This document shows positions 1 through 6,706 of a stretch of 64,000 nucleotides of DNA, in pieces; the first letter of the stretch is position 1; each line of letters starts with the position of its first letter. The notes under the pieces are model-generated. The model saw nothing but the letters and a program-made list of their open reading frames with translations, had not been told where the DNA came from and did no database searches. The stretch comes from Mucilaginibacter roseus (lineage in GTDB: Bacteria > Bacteroidota > Bacteroidia > Sphingobacteriales > Sphingobacteriaceae). Location of the stretch: positions 310,001 to 374,000 of the forward strand of contig NZ_JAJPWV010000001.1 of NCBI RefSeq assembly GCF_021215455.1, in the 5' to 3' direction. Position numbers and translations under genes: made by a program.

Positions 1-1
1 C

Positions 2-616
2 CGTACATCCATTCACTCATACCGTGGTCCGGGTTTAGAGAAAGGTTTAGAGATGCTGAACAATGTAAAGGAGCGCTTTGGTTTACCTATATTGACTGAT
101 ATTCATGAGAGTCACCAGGCATCAGTGGTGGGCGAGGTGGTTGATGTTTTGCAGATCCCGGCTTTTTTGTGCCGCCAAACCGATCTGCTGGTGGCTGCCG
201 CGCAAACCGGTAAAATTGTGAACGTTAAAAAAGCGCAGTTTCTTTCAGGGGCTGATATGTTTTATCCTGCTCAAAAAGTTATCGAAGCCGGTAATAACCA
301 GGTGATATTGACCGAGCGTGGCAACATGTACGGCTACAATAACCTGGCGGTTGATTTCAGGAATATATATGACATGAAGGCCTTTGGCCACCCGGTATGT
401 ATGGATTGTACCCACTCGGTACAGCGCCCGGGCGGTGCAGGCGGCAAAACCGGTGGCGACCGTACCTTTGTACCTATGATGGCCCTTGCCTCAAAAGCAT
501 TTGGAGCCGACGGTTATTTTATGGAAGTACACCCTGACCCTGACAACGCCCTGAGCGACGGACCCAATATGCTCAAACTCCACGATCTGGAAAAAGTAAT
601 AGCAACATTGGTTTAA
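2..616 (+). CDS. kdsA: 3-deoxy-D-manno-octulosonate 8-phosphate synthase (5' end cut off by window)
   Basis: Condenses phosphoenolpyruvate with D-arabinose 5-phosphate to Kdo 8-phosphate in the cytoplasm, an early step toward the Kdo of lipid A-core. The frame is open from base 2, before the first ATG at 53. The residues in front of that ATG (RTSIHSYRGPGLEKGLE) match the conserved RxSIHSYRGPGLEEG block of KdsA, so the gene begins outside the window and ATG 53 is internal. Further family blocks follow: LPILTDIHE, LQIPAFLCRQTDLLVAAA, NVKKAQF, a VILTERG block, DCTHSVQRPGG and MEVHPDPDNALSDGPN, which contains the metal- and phosphate-binding residues of the family. It lies 73 bp upstream of kdsD, which makes its substrate, so the two probably form an operon. 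Confidence 0.95.
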   Translation, partial: RTSIHSYRGPGLEKGLEMLNNVKERFGLPILTDIHESHQASVVGEVVDVLQIPAFLCRQTDLLVAAAQTGKIVNVKKAQFLSGADMFYPAQKVIEAGNNQVILTERGNMYGYNNLAVDFRNIYDMKAFGHPVCMDCTHSVQRPGGAGGKTGGDRTFVPMMALASKAFGADGYFMEVHPDPDNALSDGPNMLKLHDLEKVIATLV

Positions 617-689
617 ATAGTAAAGGGCAAGTAATTAATTACAAAATTTCTGCCCATCCCATAATTCTGTAAATTCCGGTTCAAGACGA

Positions 690-1625
690 ATGAAAACCAT
701 AGCCAAAAGAGTATTTGATATCGAGATAGAATCGCTAACGCATGTAGCCGGTTTGCTTGATGATGCTTTTGATGCCGCTATAACCACCATACTTGGCAGC
801 AGTGGCAAAACCATTGTTACCGGCATAGGTAAATCCGGCCTTATCGGAAAAAAAATAGCGGCTACACTGGCCAGCACCGGCACACCCAGTTTTTACATGC
901 ATCCGGCTGAGGCATTTCATGGCGATCTGGGGATGATCAGTGAGCATGATGTGGTGATCCTGATCTCGTACTCCGGCGAGTCTGACGAGGTATTGAAACT
1001 CATACCTTTTCTTAAATGGCATAATAATATTATTGTGGGCATTACCGGCAACCCTGCGTCAACCGTCGCTAAAAACAGCCATCACCACCTTAACGTTAAA
1101 ATAACCCGGGAGGCTTGTCCGCTTGAATTGGCGCCAACCTCATCAACCACAGCCATGCTGGTTATGGGCGATGCCCTGGCCATAGCGCTGATGGAAGCCC
1201 GTAATTTTAAACATGAGGACTTTGCACGTTTTCATCCGGGGGGTAGCCTGGGACGTAAACTACTGACAAAGGTAAGAGATATCATGCGGACGGATAACCT
1301 GCCTTATATTGATAAGGATGCGTCCTTTACGGATCTGCTGATGCGCATGTCGGCAGGGCGTTTGGGTATGGTAATGGTGGGCAGCAGCGCGGCCATTGAG
1401 GGCATTGTTACCGATGGCGATCTGCGTCGCGCATTGATCAGGAACAGTGATACTACAACCTTAAAAATAGCGGATATCATGACCACATCGCCCATCATCA
1501 TCGGTAGTGACGAACTGATGAGCAATGCCGAGCAGTTGATGATCGATAAAAAAATCACCACGGTTTTGGTAGGCGATGCCGAAAGCCGCGCTATTGAAGG
1601 CGTTTACCAAATCTACAACCAGTAA
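690..1625 (+). CDS. kdsD: Arabinose-5-phosphate isomerase (SIS + two CBS domains)
   Basis: Interconverts D-ribulose 5-phosphate and D-arabinose 5-phosphate, the substrate of KdsA. The 311 residues show an N-terminal SIS sugar-isomerase domain (about 25-165) with TGIGKSG (44-50), HPAEAFHGDLG (71-81) and SYSGES (93-98). The linker HPGGSLGRKLL and a tandem pair of CBS domains (about 195-311) follow, the usual KdsD/KpsF layout and near the family's normal length. It lies directly downstream of kdsA in the same direction, so the two likely supply Kdo together. The start at ATG 690 precedes the SIS domain by a normal distance. The alternative name KpsF, for capsule-linked paralogues, cannot be excluded because more polysaccharide genes follow. 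Confidence 0.93.
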   Translation: MKTIAKRVFDIEIESLTHVAGLLDDAFDAAITTILGSSGKTIVTGIGKSGLIGKKIAATLASTGTPSFYMHPAEAFHGDLGMISEHDVVILISYSGESDEVLKLIPFLKWHNNIIVGITGNPASTVAKNSHHHLNVKITREACPLELAPTSSTTAMLVMGDALAIALMEARNFKHEDFARFHPGGSLGRKLLTKVRDIMRTDNLPYIDKDASFTDLLMRMSAGRLGMVMVGSSAAIEGIVTDGDLRRALIRNSDTTTLKIADIMTTSPIIIGSDELMSNAEQLMIDKKITTVLVGDAESRAIEGVYQIYNQ

Positions 1626-1630
1626 AAACA

Positions 1631-1651
1631 AAATACAGGTTGCCTGTATTT
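1631..1651 (+). terminator. Hairpin after kdsD, possible terminator
   Basis: AAATACAGG and CCTGTATTT form a perfect 9-bp stem around a TTG loop, 5 bases after the kdsD stop codon. The 3' flank is only moderately T-rich, so termination strength is uncertain. Confidence 0.4.
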
Positions 1652-1709
1652 ATGCATAATTGAACTTATTCAACCTGAATGCTGTTATCGCAGTGTGCTT
1701 ATTTATACA

Positions 1710-3035
1710 ATGACAGATACCCTTAGTCCTTCATCCGTTTTTACTACACCTCAAAAGGTTCAGATAGCTATTATTGGGCTTGGTTATGTAGGCTTGCCAT
1801 TAGCGGTAGAGTTTGCAAAAATATACCAGGTTTGGGGTTTTGATATCAGCAACGCGCGCGTCAGCGAATTGCTTGAGGGGCATGATCGTACGTTGGAAAT
1901 TGAAGAGAGCGACTTAAAATCTGTACTGAACAAAGGCAATGAATATGGATTGCAGCTTACTTCTGACCCGAATGCTATCCGCGATTGCAACGTGTATATC
2001 ATATCAGTACCCACTCCTACCGACAGGCATAACCGCCCGGACTTGAGCCTTATAGAAAAGGCCAGTGAAACTGTTGCCGGTGTGCTGAATGAGGGTGATG
2101 TTGTAATTTATGAGTCGACGGTTTACCCAGGAGTAACTGAAGAGGTATGCGTGCCGATACTGGAGCGAGTTTCGGGATTAAAATTTAATCAAGGCTTTTT
2201 TGCCGGTTATTCGCCGGAGCGTATTAATCCGGGAGATAAGGTACATACGCTGACAAACATCCTCAAAATTACATCCGGTTCAACACACGAAGTGGCTGAT
2301 TTTATTGATGGTTTGTACCGTAGCATTATAACCGCAGGTACGCACAAGGCACCGAGCATCAAAGTGGCCGAGGCCAGTAAGGTTATTGAAAATGCCCAGC
2401 GCGATATAAACATTGCTTTTGTTAATGAGCTATCTAAGATATTTAACCTTTTAGGTATTGATAGCAATGATGTGCTCGAAGCTGCCGGTACTAAATGGAA
2501 CTTCTTAAAATTTAAACCGGGCCTGGTAGGTGGGCATTGTACCGGTGTCGATCCTTATTACTTAGCTCAAAAGGCCCAGGAAGTGGGTTATCATCCGGAA
2601 ATAATATTGGCCGGCCGCAGGCTCAACGACGGCATGGGCACTTACGTGGCGCTTGAGGTAATCAAGCTGATGGTAAAAAACAGCATCCCCGTAAAGAATG
2701 CAGACGTGCTGGTTCTGGGTTTCACCTTTAAGGAGAATTGCCCCGATGTTCGCAACACCCGCGTTATTGACATTGTAAAAGTGCTCGACGAGTTTGAGAC
2801 TAATTATATAGTGTATGATCCCTGGGCTAACCCGGCCGAGGTAGCAGCGGAGTATGCTATCACTACGGTTGCCGATGAGCAGCCATTAACTAAACAGTAT
2901 GATGCTATTATTGTTGCTGTAGCCCACGGTCAATTCCTCTCGCTCGATTACACTACGTTAAAAAAAGATCATAATTCTGTGATTTATGATTTAAAGGGTT
3001 TGCTTGATAGAAACATTATCAACGGCCGGTTGTAA
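1710..3035 (+). CDS. UDP-N-acetyl-hexosamine 6-dehydrogenase (TviB/WbpO type nucleotide sugar dehydrogenase)
   Basis: Oxidises C6 of a UDP-HexNAc to the uronic acid with two NAD+, giving a building block for surface polysaccharide. The 441-residue protein (counted from ATG 1710; an in-frame GTG at 1695 is less likely) has an N-terminal Rossmann motif [16 protein letters not shown], the middle block [19 protein letters not shown] and the catalytic block [12 protein letters not shown] with Cys277. That block is typical of the UDP-GalNAc/UDP-GlcNAc dehydrogenases TviB and WbpO rather than UDP-glucose dehydrogenase, where GGxCxPKD is usual. The C-terminal domain ([18 protein letters not shown]) is complete. 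The position between Kdo genes and an initiating transferase suggests a role in O-antigen, capsule or exopolysaccharide. The exact epimer used as substrate cannot be read from sequence alone. Confidence 0.88.
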   Translation: MTDTLSPSSVFTTPQKVQIAIIGLGYVGLPLAVEFAKIYQVWGFDISNARVSELLEGHDRTLEIEESDLKSVLNKGNEYGLQLTSDPNAIRDCNVYIISVPTPTDRHNRPDLSLIEKASETVAGVLNEGDVVIYESTVYPGVTEEVCVPILERVSGLKFNQGFFAGYSPERINPGDKVHTLTNILKITSGSTHEVADFIDGLYRSIITAGTHKAPSIKVAEASKVIENAQRDINIAFVNELSKIFNLLGIDSNDVLEAAGTKWNFLKFKPGLVGGHCTGVDPYYLAQKAQEVGYHPEIILAGRRLNDGMGTYVALEVIKLMVKNSIPVKNADVLVLGFTFKENCPDVRNTRVIDIVKVLDEFETNYIVYDPWANPAEVAAEYAITTVADEQPLTKQYDAIIVAVAHGQFLSLDYTTLKKDHNSVIYDLKGLLDRNIINGRL

Positions 3036-3200
3036 TGGTAAAAGGCTAACAAATTAAATATTTAAAAAATATTTATATTTAATATTAAATTAATTTCAGA
3101 TGATGCTTTGCGGGTAGATATTTGAATATTAATTAATCTGTATTCCTTAAGTGAAAAGGTTAATTTATGCGATTTTATTAGCGGGGGAATTTAATTTTCT

Positions 3201-3208
3201 TAATTTTG
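3201..3208 (+). promoter_or_regulatory. Candidate -7 box upstream of the initiating transferase
   Basis: TAATTTTG matches the Bacteroidota -7 consensus TAnnTTTG, 92 bases before the ATG at 3300. No clear TTG/TTTG element is seen at the proper distance, so this is tentative. The 3036-3299 gap is strongly AT-rich and otherwise shows no gene. Confidence 0.35.
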
Positions 3209-3299
3209 TTATTGTCAGGGCTGAAAATTCATAATATTAAGGTTTAAATTTTAAAAACTTGATAATTTTTAGCTGTCTAATTTACAGTTATTCGCTTCT

Positions 3300-4703
3300 A
3301 TGATTCATAGGTATACTACTTTTATTAAAGCTATCAACCTAACTATCGATTACATCATATTGAATTTAAGTATGGTGATCGCTTATTTGATAGAAGATAA
3401 ATCATACATCTCTTGGATCAGCAACAAAAACTACCTGCCCATCGTACTGGTATTTAATCTGATATGGCTGCTTTCGGCAAATATTACCGGCCTTTATGAG
3501 CATGTGTTGAATAAGGATTCCATCCGTACCTACCGGGGATTAATAAAAACTTATTTTTTATTTGTAAGCTTTATTTGTTTTACCATAATCATACTTATAG
3601 GTACCAAGGCTTATTTTATCACCCGCGAATATTTATTCTACTCGCTGGCCTTATTCGGATTTTTGTTAGGTTTCTGGAAATTGATCTTCCTTAGCATCCG
3701 CCGTAGCGACCGGGCTTTGTTGCTTGATTCGCGCAGTGCCATTATAATAGGAGCCGGGCGTATAGGTAATGATCTGGCTAACTTTTTTAATACCAACCCC
3801 AGCCGGGGCTATCGTGTGGTAGGCTTTTTTGATGATAATCCTGCCAAGTTACGTAACGAGGAGCTCTATCTGGGTAATACGAATGATAGCATCAGCTACG
3901 CGATAAGTAACCGTGTAGATGAGATATTTTGTACGCTGCCAAGTACCGAAGCGCAGAAAATAGAACGTTTAATGCTTGAGGCTGATAAAAACCTGATCCG
4001 TTTTAAGTTTATACCCGATTATTACGATTACGGTATAAAGCCAACGCTGATACAAAGTTTTGGGCATATCCCGGTTATATCCATCAGGCCCGAGCCTTTA
4101 GAGAATATTTTGAACCGTGCCATAAAACGTTTTTTTGATATCGGTTTTTCACTGTTCATTATTTTGTTTGTATTCAGTTGGTTATTTCCGATACTGGCTA
4201 TCATCATTAAAATGCAATCAAAGGGGCCTGTATTTTTTGTGCAGGCACGTTCGGGCCGTGATAATAAGTCATTCAACTGCTACAAGTTTCGCAGTATGAA
4301 GGTTAACAACGATTCGGATAAAAAGCAGGCCACCAAGGATGATGACCGTGTAACCAAGATTGGTAAGTTTATGCGCAAAACCAGTTTAGACGAGTTGCCG
4401 CAATTTTTTAACGTATTGATAGGCAACATGTCCGTAGTAGGGCCGCGCCCGCACATGCTTAAGCACACCGAGGAATACTCGGCACTTATAGACCGCTTTA
4501 TGGTACGCCACTTTTTAAAGCCTGGTATTACCGGTTGGGCACAGGTACGCGGCCTTCGCGGCGAAACCAAAACCACCGAGGATATGATGGCCCGTGTAGA
4601 AGCGGACGTATGGTACCTGGAGAACTGGTCATTCCTCCTGGATATGAAGATCATCTTCCTGACATTCTGGAACGCGGTACGCGGCGAAGAGAATGCATAC
4701 TAA
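3300..4703 (+). CDS. Polyprenyl-phosphate hexose-1-phosphate transferase (WcaJ/WbaP-like, polysaccharide initiation)
   Basis: Moves a sugar 1-phosphate from a UDP-sugar to undecaprenyl phosphate, the first membrane step of exopolysaccharide, capsule or O-unit assembly. The 467 residues contain four or five N-terminal membrane helices (about 10-130), a CoA-binding/Rossmann-like central domain starting with IIIGAGRIGNDLANFF (about 146), and one more hydrophobic segment. The C-terminal catalytic domain (about 273-467) has KRFFDIGFSLF, the KGPVFFVQARSGRD block, YKFRSM, RKTSLDELPQFFNVL and MSVVGPRP plus KPGITGWAQVRGLRG. All are signatures of bacterial sugar transferases, and the length equals the long WcaJ form. 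The wzx, wzy and further glycosyltransferase genes expected with it are not seen downstream, where the next gene is a tRNA. Confidence 0.92.
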   Translation: MIHRYTTFIKAINLTIDYIILNLSMVIAYLIEDKSYISWISNKNYLPIVLVFNLIWLLSANITGLYEHVLNKDSIRTYRGLIKTYFLFVSFICFTIIILIGTKAYFITREYLFYSLALFGFLLGFWKLIFLSIRRSDRALLLDSRSAIIIGAGRIGNDLANFFNTNPSRGYRVVGFFDDNPAKLRNEELYLGNTNDSISYAISNRVDEIFCTLPSTEAQKIERLMLEADKNLIRFKFIPDYYDYGIKPTLIQSFGHIPVISIRPEPLENILNRAIKRFFDIGFSLFIILFVFSWLFPILAIIIKMQSKGPVFFVQARSGRDNKSFNCYKFRSMKVNNDSDKKQATKDDDRVTKIGKFMRKTSLDELPQFFNVLIGNMSVVGPRPHMLKHTEEYSALIDRFMVRHFLKPGITGWAQVRGLRGETKTTEDMMARVEADVWYLENWSFLLDMKIIFLTFWNAVRGEENAY

Positions 4704-4762
4704 TATTAAGTAAAAAATAATTGCAAGAGGATTAGCTACTTACCTTAAAAGTTTAAAATCTA

Positions 4763-4793
4763 TTTTAATAATAAGTAAATAAAGCTATCTTTG
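4763..4793 (+). promoter_or_regulatory. Promoter of the tRNA-Leu gene
   Basis: TATCTTTG at 4786-4793 fits TAnnTTTG exactly and sits 20 bases before the tRNA. A TTTTA stretch at 4763-4767, 18 bases further upstream, could be a degenerate -33 element. Confidence 0.6.
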
Positions 4794-4813
4794 CAGCCTG
4801 TAAAAATCCTAAT

Positions 4814-4895
4814 GCGGAAGTGGCGTAATTGGTAGCCGCACCAGACTTAGGATCTGGCGCCGCGAGGCGTGGGGGTTCGAGTCCCTTCTTCCGCA
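4814..4895 (+). tRNA. tRNA-Leu (anticodon UAG)
   Basis: The acceptor stem GCGGAAG (4814-4820) pairs perfectly with CTTCCGC (4888-4894), and A4895 is the discriminator. The anticodon stem CCAGA/TCTGG encloses the loop CTTAGGA with anticodon TAG, reading CUA leucine codons. The D-arm has GTAATTGGTAG, the long variable arm CGCCGCGAGGCG marks a class II tRNA (Leu/Ser/Tyr type), and the T-arm contains GGTTCGAGTCC. The 3' CCA is not encoded, since the discriminator is followed by CAA. Confidence 0.96.
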
Positions 4896-4905
4896 CAACA
4901 GACAT

Positions 4906-4931
4906 AAAAGCAGCCTTATCGGGCTGCTTTT
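4906..4931 (+). terminator. Rho-independent terminator of tRNA-Leu
   Basis: AAAAGCAGCC and GGCTGCTTTT form a perfect 10-bp stem around a 6-base loop, followed by a T-rich tract, 10 bases after the tRNA. Confidence 0.85.
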
Positions 4932-5009
4932 GTTGTTTTAAGGTTATTTTATGCCTTCCCGGTGAAAAATATCAATACTTTAAAGCATCTTATTTATTAT
5001 TTTTGAAGA

Positions 5010-5483
5010 ATGACCGATCTGAACGAATATGAATGTGAGATGCTGGATGTTATGCTGGAGTCGTTCGGCGTACCGGATAGCCTTACACGTCGGCAAATAT
5101 TAAGTTTATTTGATCAGGACGAGGCCGCTGCCTTTGCCATGGTACAGGCACTTATACGTGAAGATCTGGTGGTAGTATCGGGCAGCCACGGTGAGTTTGA
5201 GTTGCCCGAGAAGCTTATACTTAAACCCAAAGGCGAAAAGTTTTTAAAAGAGGGCGGCTTTACCCGCCGTTACCATTTAGAGCAGCAAAGGCCAAATGAG
5301 GTTGGTGGTACGCTTGCCAAGTTGCAGCAGCAAAACATGCGCCTGCAAAACGAGAAACTGGCCAATCAATCGCAGGTAATAGATCTGACAAAAAAATTGC
5401 AGTCGCTTAAAATTGGCTTATACATTTGCCTGGCCTTAATTATTATTGCCTTTTTAATAGGCTACGTAGTGGGTAGTAAGTAA
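5010..5483 (+). CDS. Hypothetical protein with coiled coil and C-terminal membrane anchor
   Basis: A 157-residue protein I cannot assign to a named family. The first 90 residues are soluble and acidic, resembling a small winged-helix-like fold (inference only). A leucine/glutamine-rich coiled coil follows (about 100-130, LAKLQQQNMRLQNEKLANQS). One hydrophobic helix sits at the very end (about 132-153), followed by GSK, which suggests a tail-anchored inner-membrane protein with a cytoplasmic head. The ATG at 5010 is 5 bases behind a TATTTTTG string that fits a -7 box; if that box is real, the transcript would be nearly leaderless or would start translation at a later ATG. The gene stands alone between the tRNA and the convergent DUF72 gene. 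Confidence 0.75.
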   Translation: MTDLNEYECEMLDVMLESFGVPDSLTRRQILSLFDQDEAAAFAMVQALIREDLVVVSGSHGEFELPEKLILKPKGEKFLKEGGFTRRYHLEQQRPNEVGGTLAKLQQQNMRLQNEKLANQSQVIDLTKKLQSLKIGLYICLALIIIAFLIGYVVGSK

Positions 5484-5508
5484 TATGTAAACAGGCTCTT
5501 TATGTTTA

Positions 5509-6267
5509 TTACCTGTCAGCCATCACCATATCCCGTAATGTAATTAAATTATTTACAGCGCCGCCAACGGTGTTGTTAAAGTATGTGTATACCGTTTTTC
5601 CGTCATCAAGCCATTCGTTAATATACGAGGCATATTCCGCTAAATAATCATCCGAATAACTGCCGCGGTAGCCGCCTTCCGGCCCGTGAAAGCGCAGGTA
5701 AACAAAGTCAGCCGCAGGTTCCAGCAACGGAGAGGCAGAAGCCGGAAGGTCATGTAATACTAAAGTTGCGTTGAAATTTTCCAGCAGTTGATATACCCGG
5801 TCAGTATACCACGATTTATGCCTGAATTCGACGGCGGTGTTCCAGTCATTACCGCTATCTTTTGAAATACTCAACAGATATTGCAGCCGATGAACGTGGT
5901 TTACCTGTAATGACGGCGGAAACTGTATCAGCAGGCACCCCTTTTTATCGCCAGCCTGCTTAATCACCTCAAAATACCGCGCTACATCAGCCGGATCAAA
6001 CTCCAAGCCTTTATTGTGTGTTACCTGCCTCCATAGCTTATATGTAAAGCGAAAATTATCCGGTACATCGTCAGCCCATTTTTTGACGGTTGAAGGCATT
6101 GGCAGCTTATAAAATGTGCTGTTTACCTCAACTGTATTAAATAAACTGGCATAATAGCACAAACGGCTTCTCTGCTTAAATTCATCCGGAAATTGCAGTT
6201 TATTCTTTACTGGCAATTCTACATTGCTCGTACCTGCATAAAACCGGCTAAGTTTTTCAGAATGCAT
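5509..6267 (-). CDS. DUF72 family protein (YecE-like TIM barrel)
   Basis: A 252-residue protein of the DUF72/YecE family, whose biochemical role is not established. Family hallmarks are the opening FYAGTSNVELPVKNKLQF, the EVNSTFYKLP block, the WADDVPDNFRFTYKLWR segment, QFPPSL, the WNTAVEFRHKSWY block, LVLHDLP, YLRFHGPEGGYRGSYSDD and the closing VYTYFNNTVGGAVNN. These conserved acidic, His and Asn residues line the barrel mouth in known structures. Its ATG overlaps the stop codon of the gene before it (TAATG), so translation is probably coupled. It is the last gene of a ligD / membrane protein / DUF72 unit, which suggests co-expression with DNA end-joining, but no functional link is demonstrated by the sequence. 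Confidence 0.85.
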   Translation of the reverse strand: MHSEKLSRFYAGTSNVELPVKNKLQFPDEFKQRSRLCYYASLFNTVEVNSTFYKLPMPSTVKKWADDVPDNFRFTYKLWRQVTHNKGLEFDPADVARYFEVIKQAGDKKGCLLIQFPPSLQVNHVHRLQYLLSISKDSGNDWNTAVEFRHKSWYTDRVYQLLENFNATLVLHDLPASASPLLEPAADFVYLRFHGPEGGYRGSYSDDYLAEYASYINEWLDDGKTVYTYFNNTVGGAVNNLITLRDMVMADR

Positions 6268-6704
6268 TACTTGCGCAGCGCCTTTATAGTAAGTGCGGTT
6301 ACAAGGCCGCCAAACAGGTAATAGGCAACCGTCATGCCTGTTGTTCTCGGCGTTTTAGTTACCGGCGCATCACTTAAGCCTATTTTTTCTGGTAGTGTCA
6401 CCGCTCCTAAACCAGCAGCAAGCCCTAATGCTGCGCCGCGTGCTAATAAATGTTTCTTTTTACCTAAGCCGATGGTGCTGTAGTAGAGCGCATTGCTTAT
6501 TAAATCGCCACTCAAAGCAGCGGCATAAAGCTTATCGCCGCTAAGTGGTTGCCCGCCTGCTGCTTTAATGGTTTTGTTTACGCCCTCTTCGCCAACCAGG
6601 TCAACGCGCGGTGCATCGTGGTCAAATCTTTTAAGGGTTTCGTGTAATATGTTTAAGGCAACTGCACCGGCAACGCCGCCTATCAGGTTTTTAATAATGC
6701 TCAT
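6267..6704 (-). CDS. Small glycine/alanine-rich membrane-associated protein of the ligD operon
   Basis: A 145-residue protein I do not recognise by name. It begins with a hydrophobic glycine-rich helix (IIKNLIGGVAGAVALNIL), has a charged middle part, a second hydrophobic stretch LARGAALGLAAGLGAVTLP (about 87-105), and a third near the C-terminus (AYYLFGGLVTALTIKAL), ending in RK. A membrane location with two or three segments is likely. The start codon follows the ligD stop by 2 bases (TAA-CT-ATG), and its own stop overlaps the DUF72 start, so all three genes are almost certainly translated from one mRNA. No catalytic motif is visible. Confidence 0.8.
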   Translation of the reverse strand: MSIIKNLIGGVAGAVALNILHETLKRFDHDAPRVDLVGEEGVNKTIKAAGGQPLSGDKLYAAALSGDLISNALYYSTIGLGKKKHLLARGAALGLAAGLGAVTLPEKIGLSDAPVTKTPRTTGMTVAYYLFGGLVTALTIKALRK

Positions 6705-6706
6705 AG

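Noticed and set aside
53..616. kdsA starting at ATG 53
   Set aside because: The frame continues upstream to the window edge with conserved KdsA residues; ATG 53 is internal.
631..642. Palindrome GTAATTAATTAC between kdsA and kdsD
   Set aside because: Low-complexity AT palindrome expected by chance; no link to a regulator.
3036..3299. AT-rich stretch as possible origin or mobile-element insertion
   Set aside because: No DnaA-box cluster, terminal repeats or transposase; more likely a promoter region.
4829..5032. Open frame across the tRNA and its terminator
   Set aside because: It reads through tRNA-Leu and its terminator; the tRNA explains the sequence fully.
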